Assembly (NCBI GenBank): GCA_965227265.1
Contig: OZ245738.1
Coordinates: 558,001-622,000, forward strand
DNA length: 64,000 bases
Source: UBA2336 sp965227265
GTDB lineage: Bacteria > Bacteroidota > Bacteroidia > Cytophagales > Cyclobacteriaceae
Reading direction: 5' to 3'
The notes beneath the pieces are model-generated. The model was given only the letters and a program-made list of their open reading frames with translations. It was not told the origin of the DNA and searched no databases. This document shows positions 51,948-60,576 of this stretch, in pieces; within the stretch, counting starts at the first letter, position 1, and each line of letters opens with the position of its first letter. Position numbers and translations under genes: made by a program.

Positions 51948-52481
51948 ATGAAGATAAGATCAACAACGGTATTAGCCGTACGACATAATGGCCAGGTTGC
52001 AATTGGAGCCGATGGCCAGGCGACAATGGGAAATACCATTGCCAAGAGTAATGTAAAAAAAATCCGCAAGCTCCTTGAAGGAAAGGTTGTAACAGGTTTT
52101 GCCGGCTCAACTGCCGATGCCTTTACACTATTAGACCGCTTCGAGGAGAAACTGAATAGTTATGGTGGTAACATGAAACGTGCTGCTATTGAGCTTGCCA
52201 AAGATTGGCGGATGGATCGATACTTAAGGAGATTAGAAGCCATGCTCATTGCAGCCAATAAAGAAGAAATTCTCGTTCTTTCGGGAACAGGCGATGTGCT
52301 GGAACCGGATAATGAAGTTGCTGCCATTGGCTCAGGGGCCATGTATGCCCAGTCGGCAGCGATTGCATTAAAGAAACATGCGGCTCATCTTTCCGCGGAG
52401 GAGATTGTTCGCGAAAGTTTAAACATTGCTGCCGACATCTGTATCTATACAAATCACAACTTGATTATTGAAAAGCTATGA
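51948..52481 (+). CDS. hslV: ATP-dependent protease peptidase subunit HslV
   Basis: A 177-residue N-terminal-nucleophile hydrolase of the HslUV protease. After the short pro-sequence MKIRS comes TTVLAVRHNGQVAIGADGQA, with the catalytic Thr and the conserved GADGQATMGN loop, then KVRK-like KIRKLLEGKVVTGFAGSTADA. It degrades unfolded proteins fed by the HslU ATPase. hslU is not next to it. The next gene overlaps by 4 bp (ATGA). The start codon lies directly after a terminator-like hairpin, so expression may rely on readthrough. Confidence 0.95.
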   Translation: MKIRSTTVLAVRHNGQVAIGADGQATMGNTIAKSNVKKIRKLLEGKVVTGFAGSTADAFTLLDRFEEKLNSYGGNMKRAAIELAKDWRMDRYLRRLEAMLIAANKEEILVLSGTGDVLEPDNEVAAIGSGAMYAQSAAIALKKHAAHLSAEEIVRESLNIAADICIYTNHNLIIEKL

Positions 52482-53152
52482 TCCGGCTGCTATTCTTCCT
52501 GATGTTTATTGCATCCCTTGCATATGGGCAGGAGGAAAATGTGTTTCTTACCCGCGAGGTTAAGAAGGGTATATATTATACATACAATCAATTTCTCCGA
52601 AATCTACCGGCAGAGACGGAAGATTTCGAAATCAAACCTGTTAATGAAACGTACTTGTGGGTAGGATTCACGTTGTATCCCAATAAATCGGGTAGAGATA
52701 CTACTCAGTTGATGTTCATGCTTTATGATTCCCGGAAGAAGAATAAAATGATCAAAAATGCATATGCTTTTTCAGATGGAGAGAATATCTACATCAACTC
52801 GGCCCTTTATCAGAACCACAGCGATTATTATTTAAAGGTTCTGGACTTTGGTAAAATCTTATACACACGCGATCCGATTATGAACCAGGCTTCCGGTGCA
52901 GGTACAGGAGCATTAGTAGGTGGTTTGATCGGAGGAACTATTGGGTATTTCAGTGCAAATAAAGAATCACGAGGAGTAATAGTTTTCTATGAAGATGAAG
53001 GTACTCCTTTCGTGATGAATAAGAAAACAATGACTTCGCTTTTGCTGAATTATGATCCCGAACTGTATGAGCAGTACAAGCAGGAAAAGGATCTGGAAGA
53101 CGAATCAATCATGGAGAAGTACGTTCTGTTATTTAATCGTAATAATCCGTAA
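52478..53152 (+). CDS. exported protein with glycine-zipper segment
   Basis: A 224-residue protein with a signal peptide (MIRLLFFLMFIASLAYGQ). The mature N-terminal ~110 residues are beta-rich (GIYYTYNQFLRNLP, LWVGFTLYPNK). Residues ~135-160 form a glycine zipper (GAGTGALVGGLIGGTIGYFS), which may insert in a membrane. The rest is polar with an acidic helix. It shares ATGA with hslV. No family is recognised. The homologues I recall in Bacteroidetes are also unnamed. Confidence 0.75.
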   Translation: MIRLLFFLMFIASLAYGQEENVFLTREVKKGIYYTYNQFLRNLPAETEDFEIKPVNETYLWVGFTLYPNKSGRDTTQLMFMLYDSRKKNKMIKNAYAFSDGENIYINSALYQNHSDYYLKVLDFGKILYTRDPIMNQASGAGTGALVGGLIGGTIGYFSANKESRGVIVFYEDEGTPFVMNKKTMTSLLLNYDPELYEQYKQEKDLEDESIMEKYVLLFNRNNP

Positions 53153-53308
53153 CCGGGTAACAGATTTACACGCAACGGGGTTATACACGTATGAGGTTTA
53201 ATTAACACAATGATCGTGAGCAACTTATAGATAGCATCTGTTAGTTGAACGGTTTTGAAACCTCCACACATAAAATTACTTTTAGAGACTTTAAAAAGTA
53301 TGATTACT

Positions 53309-54964
53309 ATGAAAAAATACGGCATTGCAATTCTATTCTTGTTGATGGTAAGCTCGCTTGAGGCCCAGGAATTATTCTCAAAGCGTAAATATACACGCCA
53401 GGATACGCTGCGTGGCACAATCACGAAAGAACGTGCGTGGTGGGACCTTCAGAAATATGACCTTTCCGTAGCTGTTAATATTTCTGCAAAATCCATTAAA
53501 GGCAGCAATGTAGTTTACTATAAAGTTCTTGAAGAGAACACGGTAATGCAGATTGATCTTCAGGCTCCGATGAATATTGACAAGGTAATCCAGGATGGTC
53601 AGACGCTTACAGTAAAACGTGAAGGAAATGCGCATTTCATTACGCTTGGAAAGAAACAAGTTCCGGGAACGTTGAATTCGCTGACAATTGAGTTTTCAGG
53701 AAATCCTACCGTTGCAAAAAGAGCACCGTGGGACGGTGGCTTCTCGTGGTCGAAAGATTCGAATGGAAAAGATTTTGTAGCTACATCCTGCCAGGGAATA
53801 GGTGCCAGTCTATGGTGGCCTTGCAAAGATCACATGTACGATGAGCCAGAAAATGGAATGACCATTAATGTGAATGTCCCGGGCGATTTGACTGCTGTCT
53901 CCAATGGCCGCCTGAAGAAACAAAAAGTTGAAAAAGATAAAACCAAGACATTCACATGGGTGGTTATCAATCCAATTAACAATTATGGCGTAAATATTAA
54001 CATTGGCGATTATGTTAATTATACCGAGAAGTATAAAGGCGAGAAAGGCCTTCTGGATATGGATTTCTGGGTGCTGAAATCAGATCTTACAAAAGCAAAA
54101 GAACACTTTAAAGATGCTGCTCGTACCATGGAAGCTTTTGAATACTGGTTTGGGCCGTATCCTTTTTATGAGGATAGTTATAAGCTGGTACAAGTACCGT
54201 ATCTCGGTATGGAACACCAAAGCTCGGTAACGTATGGCAATCAATTCAGAAAAGGTTATTTGGGTAATGACTTGAGCGGAACCGGTTGGGGTTTAAAATG
54301 GGATTATATCATTGTGCATGAATCCGGGCATGAGTGGTTTGCCAACAATATTACGTACAAAGACATTGCTGACATGTGGATTCACGAAGGATTTACGATG
54401 TATTCAGAATGCCTGTTCGTGGAGAAATTTTATGGTAAAGAGGCAGGTGCTGAATACAGCAGAGGTGTTCGTTTTGGCATCAAAAATGAAACTCCGCTGA
54501 TCGGAAATTATGGCGTTAACTCCGAAGGCTCGGGCGATATGTACGACAAAGGAAATGCTATTTTGCATACCCTTCGGCAGTGGGTTAACAACGATGAATA
54601 CTGGCGCGCTATGCTTCGCGGATTGAACAAGGAGTTTTATCATCAGGTTGTAACAACTAAGCAAGTTGAAGATTACATAGCCAAAAGCGTGAATTTGAAA
54701 TTAAATGGATTCTTTGATCAGTACTTGCGCGACACCCGTGTTCCGGTATTCGAGTACTTTGTAAGAGATGGCACACTCAATTATCAATGGTCAAATTGTA
54801 TCCCAGCATTCGATATGCAAGTGAAAATTTTCATTGATGGAAATGAGAAAATCCTAAAACCAAAAGCTAATCAGGGTCAGACGTTAAAGCTTGACACCCC
54901 GCAGGCTGCTGTTAAGGTTGATCCGAATTATTACGTCTATACGTTTAATACCATGGGAAATTGA
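53309..54964 (+). CDS. M1-family zinc metallopeptidase, exported
   Basis: A 551-residue aminopeptidase of the M1 family with a signal peptide (MKKYGIAILFLLMVSSLEAQ). The zinc site is complete: HESGH at ~337-341, 18 residues, then the third ligand in WIHEGF. The exopeptidase loop reads GMEHQSS, as in many exported Bacteroidetes M1 proteins that have GMEH in place of GAMEN. The N-terminal beta domain and catalytic domain are present, but the C-terminal helical domain of full aminopeptidases is absent. I chose ATG 53309. ATG 53300 is nearly as likely. It probably releases amino acids from peptides in the periplasm or outside the cell. Confidence 0.92.
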   Translation: MKKYGIAILFLLMVSSLEAQELFSKRKYTRQDTLRGTITKERAWWDLQKYDLSVAVNISAKSIKGSNVVYYKVLEENTVMQIDLQAPMNIDKVIQDGQTLTVKREGNAHFITLGKKQVPGTLNSLTIEFSGNPTVAKRAPWDGGFSWSKDSNGKDFVATSCQGIGASLWWPCKDHMYDEPENGMTINVNVPGDLTAVSNGRLKKQKVEKDKTKTFTWVVINPINNYGVNINIGDYVNYTEKYKGEKGLLDMDFWVLKSDLTKAKEHFKDAARTMEAFEYWFGPYPFYEDSYKLVQVPYLGMEHQSSVTYGNQFRKGYLGNDLSGTGWGLKWDYIIVHESGHEWFANNITYKDIADMWIHEGFTMYSECLFVEKFYGKEAGAEYSRGVRFGIKNETPLIGNYGVNSEGSGDMYDKGNAILHTLRQWVNNDEYWRAMLRGLNKEFYHQVVTTKQVEDYIAKSVNLKLNGFFDQYLRDTRVPVFEYFVRDGTLNYQWSNCIPAFDMQVKIFIDGNEKILKPKANQGQTLKLDTPQAAVKVDPNYYVYTFNTMGN

Positions 54965-54970
54965 TGATGG

Positions 54971-55035
54971 TCAGAAGTTGGAATGTAGAAGAAATTGCGA
55001 GCTGACATTCTAACTTCTAACTTCTAACTTCTAAC
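54971..55035. repeat. imperfect inverted repeat plus TTCTAAC heptamer array
   Basis: TCAGAAGTTGGAATGT (54971-54986) pairs with ACATTCTAACTTCTAA (55005-55020) with two mismatches. The right arm runs on as four TTCTAAC units (55008-55035). It lies between two convergent genes and may end transcription from both sides. Similar TTCTAAC/GTTAGAA runs in other intergenic sites would show it is a dispersed element. Confidence 0.65.
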
Positions 55036-55044
55036 TACTATTTC

Positions 55045-56229
55045 CTAACTTCGATCAATAGCCTCAATAATCACCGCGCACGACTCCCGGATTTCATCTT
55101 CTGAAATTGTGAGGGGTGGAGCGATTCGGAAACTGTTTGGATGTGATAAAAACCAGTAGCAGATAACACCTTTCTGTTTAGCGTATTCCACAATCCGGTT
55201 AACGCGTTCGGGTGAATCAAAATCTACAGCAAACATTAGCCCGAAACGCCTGATCTCCTCGATGTGTTTATGTTGAAGTAATTTTTCGAAAAGCTTCCCC
55301 TTTAATTCAACGTTCTCTAAAAGCTTTTCCTTTTCAATTACTTCAAGCGTTGCCAGGGCTGATGCACAACATACCGGGTTGCCACCGAAAGTTGTAATGT
55401 GCCCAAGCATTGGATCATGCGTGAGTGTTTGCATGATTTTTTTGTCCGCCACAAAAGCTCCAATCGGTAAGCCGCCTCCAAAAGCTTTTGCCGTGGTAAG
55501 AATATCCGGAACAATATCAAATTGTTCAAACGCGAATAGCGTTCCGGTACGACCCATTCCGCATTGAATTTCATCGAGTATCAGTAATGTTCCTGTTTCG
55601 TGACAGCGTGCGCGCAATGCTTTCATATACGCTTTTGATGGAATCCGAACACCTGCATCTCCCTGGATGGTTTCGATGATCACACAGGCTGTTGATGTAG
55701 TGATTTGTTTCAAATCTTTATCCACATTAAAATCTATAAACCTGACATCCGGAAGTAAGGGTCGGAAGGCAGCTTTCTTTACTTCGTTACCGGAAACACT
55801 TAATGAACCGTGTGTACTTCCATGATAGGATTTCCGGCATGAGATAATTTCTGTTCTGCCTGTATACCGTTTGGCAAGCTTTAAGGCGCCTTCATTCGCT
55901 TCTGTTCCGGAGTTAACAAAGTAAACGCAGTTAAGGTATTTCGGAAGAAGACTTGTAAGCTTTGCAGCCAGTAAATTAGAGCTCGATTGGATATATTCAC
56001 CAAACACCATCACATGCAAATGTTTGTCAAGCTGAGCTTTGATGGCGGCAATAACATGTGGGTGGCGATGACCGATGTTACTTACGCCAATGCCGGAGAT
56101 AAGATCGGTGTAGCGTTTGCCATCCGTTGCGTATAAGTAGATTCCTTCAGCGCGCTCAATCGATAGTAGAAAAGGGGAGTCGTTCGTTTGGGCGAGCTTG
56201 TTTAAGAAAACATCAGGACTGAATTCCAT
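55045..56229 (-). CDS. class III PLP-dependent aminotransferase
   Basis: A 394-residue aminotransferase of the ornithine/acetylornithine/4-aminobutyrate group. SGIGVSNIGHRHPHV, FVNSGTEANEGALKLA (phosphate-binding), CRKSYHGSTHGSLSVSG, LDEIQCGMGRTGTLFAFE and the PLP-Lys in TTAKAFGGGLPIGAF are all visible. The exact substrate cannot be fixed. Acetylornithine, ornithine or 2-aminoadipate are possible, and no arg genes are adjacent. I chose ATG 56229. A longer start at 56304 would run through a terminator hairpin at 56265-56298 and adds unlikely residues. Confidence 0.92.
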   Translation of the reverse strand: MEFSPDVFLNKLAQTNDSPFLLSIERAEGIYLYATDGKRYTDLISGIGVSNIGHRHPHVIAAIKAQLDKHLHVMVFGEYIQSSSNLLAAKLTSLLPKYLNCVYFVNSGTEANEGALKLAKRYTGRTEIISCRKSYHGSTHGSLSVSGNEVKKAAFRPLLPDVRFIDFNVDKDLKQITTSTACVIIETIQGDAGVRIPSKAYMKALRARCHETGTLLILDEIQCGMGRTGTLFAFEQFDIVPDILTTAKAFGGGLPIGAFVADKKIMQTLTHDPMLGHITTFGGNPVCCASALATLEVIEKEKLLENVELKGKLFEKLLQHKHIEEIRRFGLMFAVDFDSPERVNRIVEYAKQKGVICYWFLSHPNSFRIAPPLTISEDEIRESCAVIIEAIDRS

Positions 56230-56264
56230 GCCCGTAAAACTATAAAGAGTTGGGCACAGCCGGA

Positions 56265-56298
56265 AATAAAAACAGTCCCGAATGCTCAGGACTGTTTT
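56265..56298 (-). terminator. intrinsic terminator upstream of the aminotransferase gene
   Basis: AAAACAGTCC (56269-56278) and GGACTGTTTT (56289-56298) form a perfect 10-bp stem with a 10-nt loop. On the minus strand TTTTTATTT follows. It would end a transcript coming from the small ORF at 56344-56508. Confidence 0.85.
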
Positions 56299-56343
56299 AA
56301 ACAACCAATTTTAAATTATAAAAAAATACAACCCCTTGTATTT

Positions 56344-56508
56344 CTAATTGTTGAGTACTGATGCCTTTGCGGAAAGGCCATCCGACTTACTTTCTGTGAC
56401 AACGGAAATCACAATTCCTGCTGCGATAATCGCTACCAGAATAACCACCTGTTTAACCCTTGACACGATTCGTGTGTTTGGCATCTCTCTGTACATCCCG
56501 TTCGTCAT
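56344..56508 (-). CDS. possible small single-helix membrane protein
   Basis: A 54-residue frame: MTNGMYREMPNTRIVSRVKQ, then one hydrophobic helix (VVILVAIIAAGIVISVV) and a Ser/Ala-rich tail. Support comes from the clear membrane helix with basic residues before it and from the strong terminator 46 bp past its stop, which has no other gene to serve. The start is uncertain (ATG 56508, 56496 or 56484). No homologue is known to me. Confidence 0.45.
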   Translation of the reverse strand: MTNGMYREMPNTRIVSRVKQVVILVAIIAAGIVISVVTESKSDGLSAKASVLNN

Positions 56509-56860
56509 AGCTTTAGTCTTTCGTACAGTACAAAGGTGCTGCATTTGAATAGCGTAATCTGTCCAAATCGGGAACAAACCCTACATCCGTATTTTTGAAG
56601 CATTGATTGGAGCTTTTACAAAATGCTGTTTTTTTGGTCTCTTCAAAATTGACGATCAAGGTAATGAAATAGCAGTCGAGGTGATTTCGAGGCGGGTAGA
56701 AAGGCAATACTGCTGAATTTCTTAGTCGAGCGCGGTTTTTTCAAAGATATCGAGTCAGGCTAATGTCCGTACAGTCTATCAAAAGTCTGAAAACCATTCA
56801 AACAAGCTGTCATTACTTACATGAAGTGAGGTACAGGCGCAAAGGATTTTTATTAAATCC

Positions 56861-58060
56861 TTACCGACAATATTTTGATTGCAGCGCTGAGATATCCGGT
56901 GCACCAAGTTCTTTGGCTTTGCGCAGATCGGTACAGGCGGAACGATAATGTTGCTGATCAATGTTCAGCTCTGCCCGAACTTGATAACCTTCCGAACGTG
57001 CAGGCCGCAGGTAAATGGCCAACTCCAGATCAGGCCCGGCTTCTTTGTAGTCTTTTAGCTTCAATTCAAGCCTGGCTTTTGCAATGAATATTTCATAATA
57101 GAGCTCGGGAATATCTTTCGGGTCCATCATGACCATAAAAGCCTCGCCATAGATATCAGTTAAATTCTGCCTGAAAGCTTTTTCTCCCAGGTTGAAATAA
57201 AACAGTGCTTCTGTCGTATTATCAAGATGATTCTGATTTAGCTGGGCTATATCATAAATGAGTTCCAGGCTCCAGGGCTTTTCGCTATGCAGTTGTTTCA
57301 GCGATTGCAGCGTTTCAACATACATTCTGCTATTATATTGACAGACGACAATTTTTTCCAAGGTTTCGGTATGACCGTGATCCTGATATTTTTTGAAATA
57401 CTGATAGTACGTTAAAGCTTCTTTGAAATTCCGATTTTGAAAATGCTGATCAGCGGTTCGTCTGATCTCGTTCACAAGGCTATCGTGCGTGTCCCGAAAA
57501 ACGATCTCCATCGGGGCGTTTTGATTTAACGAGATAATTTTAGTGATGGCTTCATCAATTTTACCGGAACCAAAAAGTGCCGTGACTTGCTTAGCTTTTA
57601 AAACATTCTCCTGATGAATACTTTCTTCATGAAGATTAAAGAAAAAGCTGGCGAGGTGAACAATACCAAAAGAAATCCCCGACATCACCAGAAACACAAT
57701 AAATGCCAACCCCTGGATTTTAAAATAATTACCGGTTATCGTATACGTTTTTTCCGGTGGAGGAGTGTATGATCTGCGGGCCTGCTGCTGTCTGCGTCTT
57801 ACTTCACGCCAGTGCGCTTCAGTCGCCTGCGTAGAGGATTGTGTTTCGTAGGTATAGAATCGTGAATCGTAGCGGGCTTTTTTTAGCGGATCGGAGAGGA
57901 TGTGGTAAGCTTCATTAACCTGCTTGAAGATTTCTTCAGCCATGGGATTGTTCGGATTTCGGTCCGGATGATATTGCATGGCCAGTCGCTTAAAAGCAGT
58001 TCTGATCTGCGCGGAAGTGGCAGTTTGTGGCAATCCTAATGTTTGGTAATAATCCTGCAC
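56861..58060 (-). CDS. DnaJ-domain protein with membrane helix and TPR-like repeats
   Basis: A 399-residue protein with an N-terminal J domain (1-~65, HPD in MQYHPDRNPNNPMAEE), a Gln/Arg-rich linker, one membrane helix (~115-140) and a C-terminal region of helical repeats (ALTYYQYFKKYQDHGHTE, YFNLGEKAFRQNL, EAGPDLELAIYLRPARSEGY, RSACTDLRKAKELG), which are TPR-like. It would place the Hsp70 co-chaperone motif on the cytosolic face, with the repeats on the other side or folded back. The start is GTG 58060. The J domain begins at its first residues. It is upstream of nothing on its strand; gapA ends 118 bp before it. Confidence 0.85.
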   Translation of the reverse strand: MQDYYQTLGLPQTATSAQIRTAFKRLAMQYHPDRNPNNPMAEEIFKQVNEAYHILSDPLKKARYDSRFYTYETQSSTQATEAHWREVRRRQQQARRSYTPPPEKTYTITGNYFKIQGLAFIVFLVMSGISFGIVHLASFFFNLHEESIHQENVLKAKQVTALFGSGKIDEAITKIISLNQNAPMEIVFRDTHDSLVNEIRRTADQHFQNRNFKEALTYYQYFKKYQDHGHTETLEKIVVCQYNSRMYVETLQSLKQLHSEKPWSLELIYDIAQLNQNHLDNTTEALFYFNLGEKAFRQNLTDIYGEAFMVMMDPKDIPELYYEIFIAKARLELKLKDYKEAGPDLELAIYLRPARSEGYQVRAELNIDQQHYRSACTDLRKAKELGAPDISALQSKYCR

Positions 58061-58118
58061 GGGACTGTGTTGATTTACCTCTAACGAAGTTAAGGTTTTT
58101 TAGGTATGTCCGGATAAA

Positions 58119-58150
58119 ACAAAACCCCATCCTAATTTAGAACGGGGTTT
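58119..58150 (-). terminator. intrinsic terminator of gapA
   Basis: AAAACCCC near 58120-58128 pairs with GGGGTTT at 58144-58150 around a ~15-nt loop. On the minus strand the GGGGTTTTGTTTTA end follows, 30 bp past the gapA stop. Confidence 0.8.
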
Positions 58151-58178
58151 GTCTACAATAAACAATTAAAACTATTTC

Positions 58179-59180
58179 TTATTTGATCTTCGCGATTTCC
58201 TGAACGAGGTCGATCAGTTTGTTTGAATAACCCCACTCGTTATCATACCACGCTACTACTTTTACAAAGCTATCGTTTAATGCAATACCGGCTTTGGCAT
58301 CAAAGATACACGTGCGGGTATCTCCTAAAAAGTCTGTTGATACAACTTCATCCTCTGTGTAACCCAGAATGCCTTTCAGTTCGCCTTCCGATGCTTCCTT
58401 CATGGCAGCTTTGATCTGCTCATAGGAAGCAGGCTTTACTAAACGCACTGTTAAGTCAACAACCGAAACGTCTGCAACCGGAACCCGGAATGACATGCCC
58501 GTTAATTTTCCTTTCAATTCAGGTAGCACTAATCCTACAGCTTTCGCTGCACCGGTTGAAGAAGGGATGATATTCTGGTATGCACCACGGCCACCGCGCC
58601 AATCTTTTGCAGAAGGGCTATCTACAGTTTTCTGTGTAGCCGTTACTGCGTGTACGGTACTCATTAAGCCTTCGAGTATGCCGAACTTGTCGTTCAATAC
58701 TTTTGCCAATGGAGCAAGGCAGTTCGTAGTACACGATGCGTTTGATACAATTGTATGCTCTGCTGTTAATTTTTTATGGTTAACGCCCATTACGAACGTA
58801 GGGGTATCGTCTTTTGCTGGGGCAGACATAACAACTTTTTTCGCGCCAGCGTTAATGTGCTTTTGCGCATCCGGAATTGTTAAAAACAAGCCTGTAGATT
58901 CAATCACGATTTCAGCGCCCACTTCATTCCATTTCAAGTTAGAAGGGTCTTTCTCAGCAGTTACGCGGATGGTTTTTCCGTTCACTACAAGATTTCCGCC
59001 TTTTGCTTCAACAGTACCTTCAAACTTGCCATGCGTGGAGTCGTACTTAAGCATATAGGCCATGTATTCCGGGTCAACCAGGTCATTGATCCCAACTACT
59101 TCAACATCTTTACGTTCGATGGCCGCCCTGAATGCCAGGCGTCCGATACGGCCGAAACCGTTAATTCCTACTTTAGTCAT
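58179..59180 (-). CDS. gapA: glyceraldehyde-3-phosphate dehydrogenase
   Basis: A 333-residue NAD-dependent glycolytic enzyme that oxidises glyceraldehyde 3-phosphate to 1,3-bisphosphoglycerate. The Rossmann start VGINGFGRIGRLAFRAA, the active-site SNASCTTNCLAPLAK, and VAWYDNEWGYSNKL near the C-terminus are all present. It has a canonical Bacteroidetes promoter upstream (59213-59243) and a terminator behind, so it is a single-gene unit. Confidence 0.97.
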   Translation of the reverse strand: MTKVGINGFGRIGRLAFRAAIERKDVEVVGINDLVDPEYMAYMLKYDSTHGKFEGTVEAKGGNLVVNGKTIRVTAEKDPSNLKWNEVGAEIVIESTGLFLTIPDAQKHINAGAKKVVMSAPAKDDTPTFVMGVNHKKLTAEHTIVSNASCTTNCLAPLAKVLNDKFGILEGLMSTVHAVTATQKTVDSPSAKDWRGGRGAYQNIIPSSTGAAKAVGLVLPELKGKLTGMSFRVPVADVSVVDLTVRLVKPASYEQIKAAMKEASEGELKGILGYTEDEVVSTDFLGDTRTCIFDAKAGIALNDSFVKVVAWYDNEWGYSNKLIDLVQEIAKIK

Positions 59181-59212
59181 TATGATGATTGATTAGGTGA
59201 ATTTTAACGCGA

Positions 59213-59243
59213 CAAAAATATGATTCGCTACCTCTAAAACCAA
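59213..59243 (-). promoter_or_regulatory. gapA promoter
   Basis: On the minus strand TTG (59241-59243) is followed after 20 nt by TATTTTTG (59213-59220), fitting the Bacteroidetes -33/-7 pattern. The -7 box lies 32 nt before the gapA ATG. Confidence 0.75.
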
Positions 59244-59282
59244 TTTATCCGCGCTTCGGTTCAGTATTTTTTGCCGGTCACG

Positions 59283-59313
59283 TTTGCAAATCAAGTTCAG
59301 CCATCTATCTTTG
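59283..59313 (+). promoter_or_regulatory. tRNA-Glu promoter
   Basis: TTTG (59283-59286), 19 nt, then TATCTTTG (59306-59313): an exact match to the TTTG-N19-TAnnTTTG Bacteroidetes promoter. The tRNA begins 51 nt further on, leaving a leader of ~45 nt. Confidence 0.8.
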
Positions 59314-59364
59314 CGACTCGATTTTCAAGACGCATTCAAAACGGCTTTAAAAAACGAATCAGAC

Positions 59365-59436
59365 GGTCCTATCGTCTAGGGGTTAGGACACCAGATTTTC
59401 ATTCTGGTAACACGGGTTCGATTCCCGTTAGGACTA
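59365..59436 (+). tRNA. tRNA-Glu (anticodon UUC)
   Basis: A 72-nt cloverleaf can be folded: acceptor stem GGTCCTA/TAGGACT (first pair G-U), anticodon stem CCAGA/TCTGG with the 7-nt loop TTTTCAT (anticodon TTC), and T-arm CGGGTTCGATTCCCG. CCA is not encoded. A promoter and a terminator flank it, so it is a single-gene unit. Confidence 0.97.
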
Positions 59437-59439
59437 CTC

Positions 59440-59471
59440 GACCCATCTTCTTTGAAGATGGGTCTTTTTTT
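59440..59471 (+). terminator. intrinsic terminator of tRNA-Glu
   Basis: GACCCATCTT-C-TTTG-AAGATGGGTC with T7 behind it. The stem is 10 bp. It lies 4 bp after the tRNA end. Confidence 0.92.
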
Positions 59472-59649
59472 GTCCTTTCCGCCCCGTTACAGAAATCAAC
59501 TGAATGCTCCAAAACCGTATTATCTTGGATTATATCCCTTGATATGCAAGCTCTGAAAAGAAATGCTTTTCAGCTCGCAATGCGATTATATGGAGTCTAA
59601 TTGTATTAAGAACAGGCTCAAGATCAATGCTTCTGAGCTTATATAATCA

Positions 59650-60576
59650 TCAGGATTCATTCTTTGTTCGTTGCGATTCAGAGATCATTGAGGCGAGTAC
59701 GGCAATACCCAGTGTTAACACGATGAAGCAAAGTGATATTTCGGTGGAAATTTTATAAAAATCAGCAATCGCCATTTTTATTCCGACAAAGATCAATACC
59801 GCAGCCAATCCATATTTAAGGTACTTGAAGAATTTTTCTATGCCTGCCAGTGCAAAGTATAACGACCGCAAACCCAGGATAGCAAACACGTTTGAAGTAT
59901 AAACGATGAAAGCATCATCTGATATCGATAAGACTGCAGGGATTGAGTCGACTGCAAAAATAAGATCACTGGCTTCAATTAATATTACAACCACGAACAG
60001 CGGAGTGCCTTTGATTTTTCCATCTTCGCGCACAAAGAAATTGTCCCCACGAAAATCTGCAGTGATGGGAATAATTTTTCGGACACCTCTGACCAAAAGA
60101 TTCTTATCGGGATTGATCGTAGTATCGGCCTGTGTAATAAAACGGATACCCGTAAAGATCAGGAATGCTCCGAAGATGAAGATCAGCCAATGGAATTGAT
60201 GGATAAGCTCAACTCCCACCAAAATGAAAACTACCCTCATTACTAATGCACCCGCGATGCCCCAGAACAATACTTTATGCTGGGCGGAAGGCGGAACGCG
60301 GAAGAACGCAAAGATCATGATGAATACGAAGATGTTATCAACGCTTAGCGATTTTTCAATTACATAGCCCGTAAAGAACTCATACGCTTTCTCTTCCCCG
60401 AACTGATAGTATACGAAAACATTAAATAAGAATGCCAGTCCCATCCAGATGCCTGTCCACATCAAGGCATTCTTAACACTTACTACTTCTGCTTTTCGGT
60501 GAAATACCCCGAGGTCGAGGATCAGCATTGCCACAATAAACAGATTAAATAACAGCCACAGTGTTAATGTACTCAT
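59650..60576 (-). CDS. TerC/Alx family membrane protein
   Basis: A 308-residue protein of the longer TerC subgroup (Alx-like), with about nine helices. Hallmarks are GYVIEKSLSVDNIFVFIMIF in the third helix and VILIEASDLIFAVDSIPAVL in the middle, each with conserved Asp/Glu, plus FKYLKYGLAAVLIFVGIKM. Members are linked to manganese export and tellurite resistance. It has no neighbours in an operon. I looked for a yybP-ykoY manganese riboswitch in the 200 bp upstream and did not recognise one. A TerB-like gene is 1.4 kb away on the other strand. Confidence 0.92.
   Translation of the reverse strand: MSTLTLWLLFNLFIVAMLILDLGVFHRKAEVVSVKNALMWTGIWMGLAFLFNVFVYYQFGEEKAYEFFTGYVIEKSLSVDNIFVFIMIFAFFRVPPSAQHKVLFWGIAGALVMRVVFILVGVELIHQFHWLIFIFGAFLIFTGIRFITQADTTINPDKNLLVRGVRKIIPITADFRGDNFFVREDGKIKGTPLFVVVILIEASDLIFAVDSIPAVLSISDDAFIVYTSNVFAILGLRSLYFALAGIEKFFKYLKYGLAAVLIFVGIKMAIADFYKISTEISLCFIVLTLGIAVLASMISESQRTKNES

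Noticed and set aside
55008..55035. CRISPR-like array
   Set aside because: The 7-bp units are directly adjacent without spacers, and no cas genes exist in the window.
56229..56304. Longer N-terminus of the aminotransferase
   Set aside because: It would run through a perfect terminator hairpin and adds residues not seen in the family.
59365..59471. tRNA-Glu as an integration site for a mobile element
   Set aside because: No integrase, no repeat of the tRNA 3' end and normal housekeeping genes on both sides.
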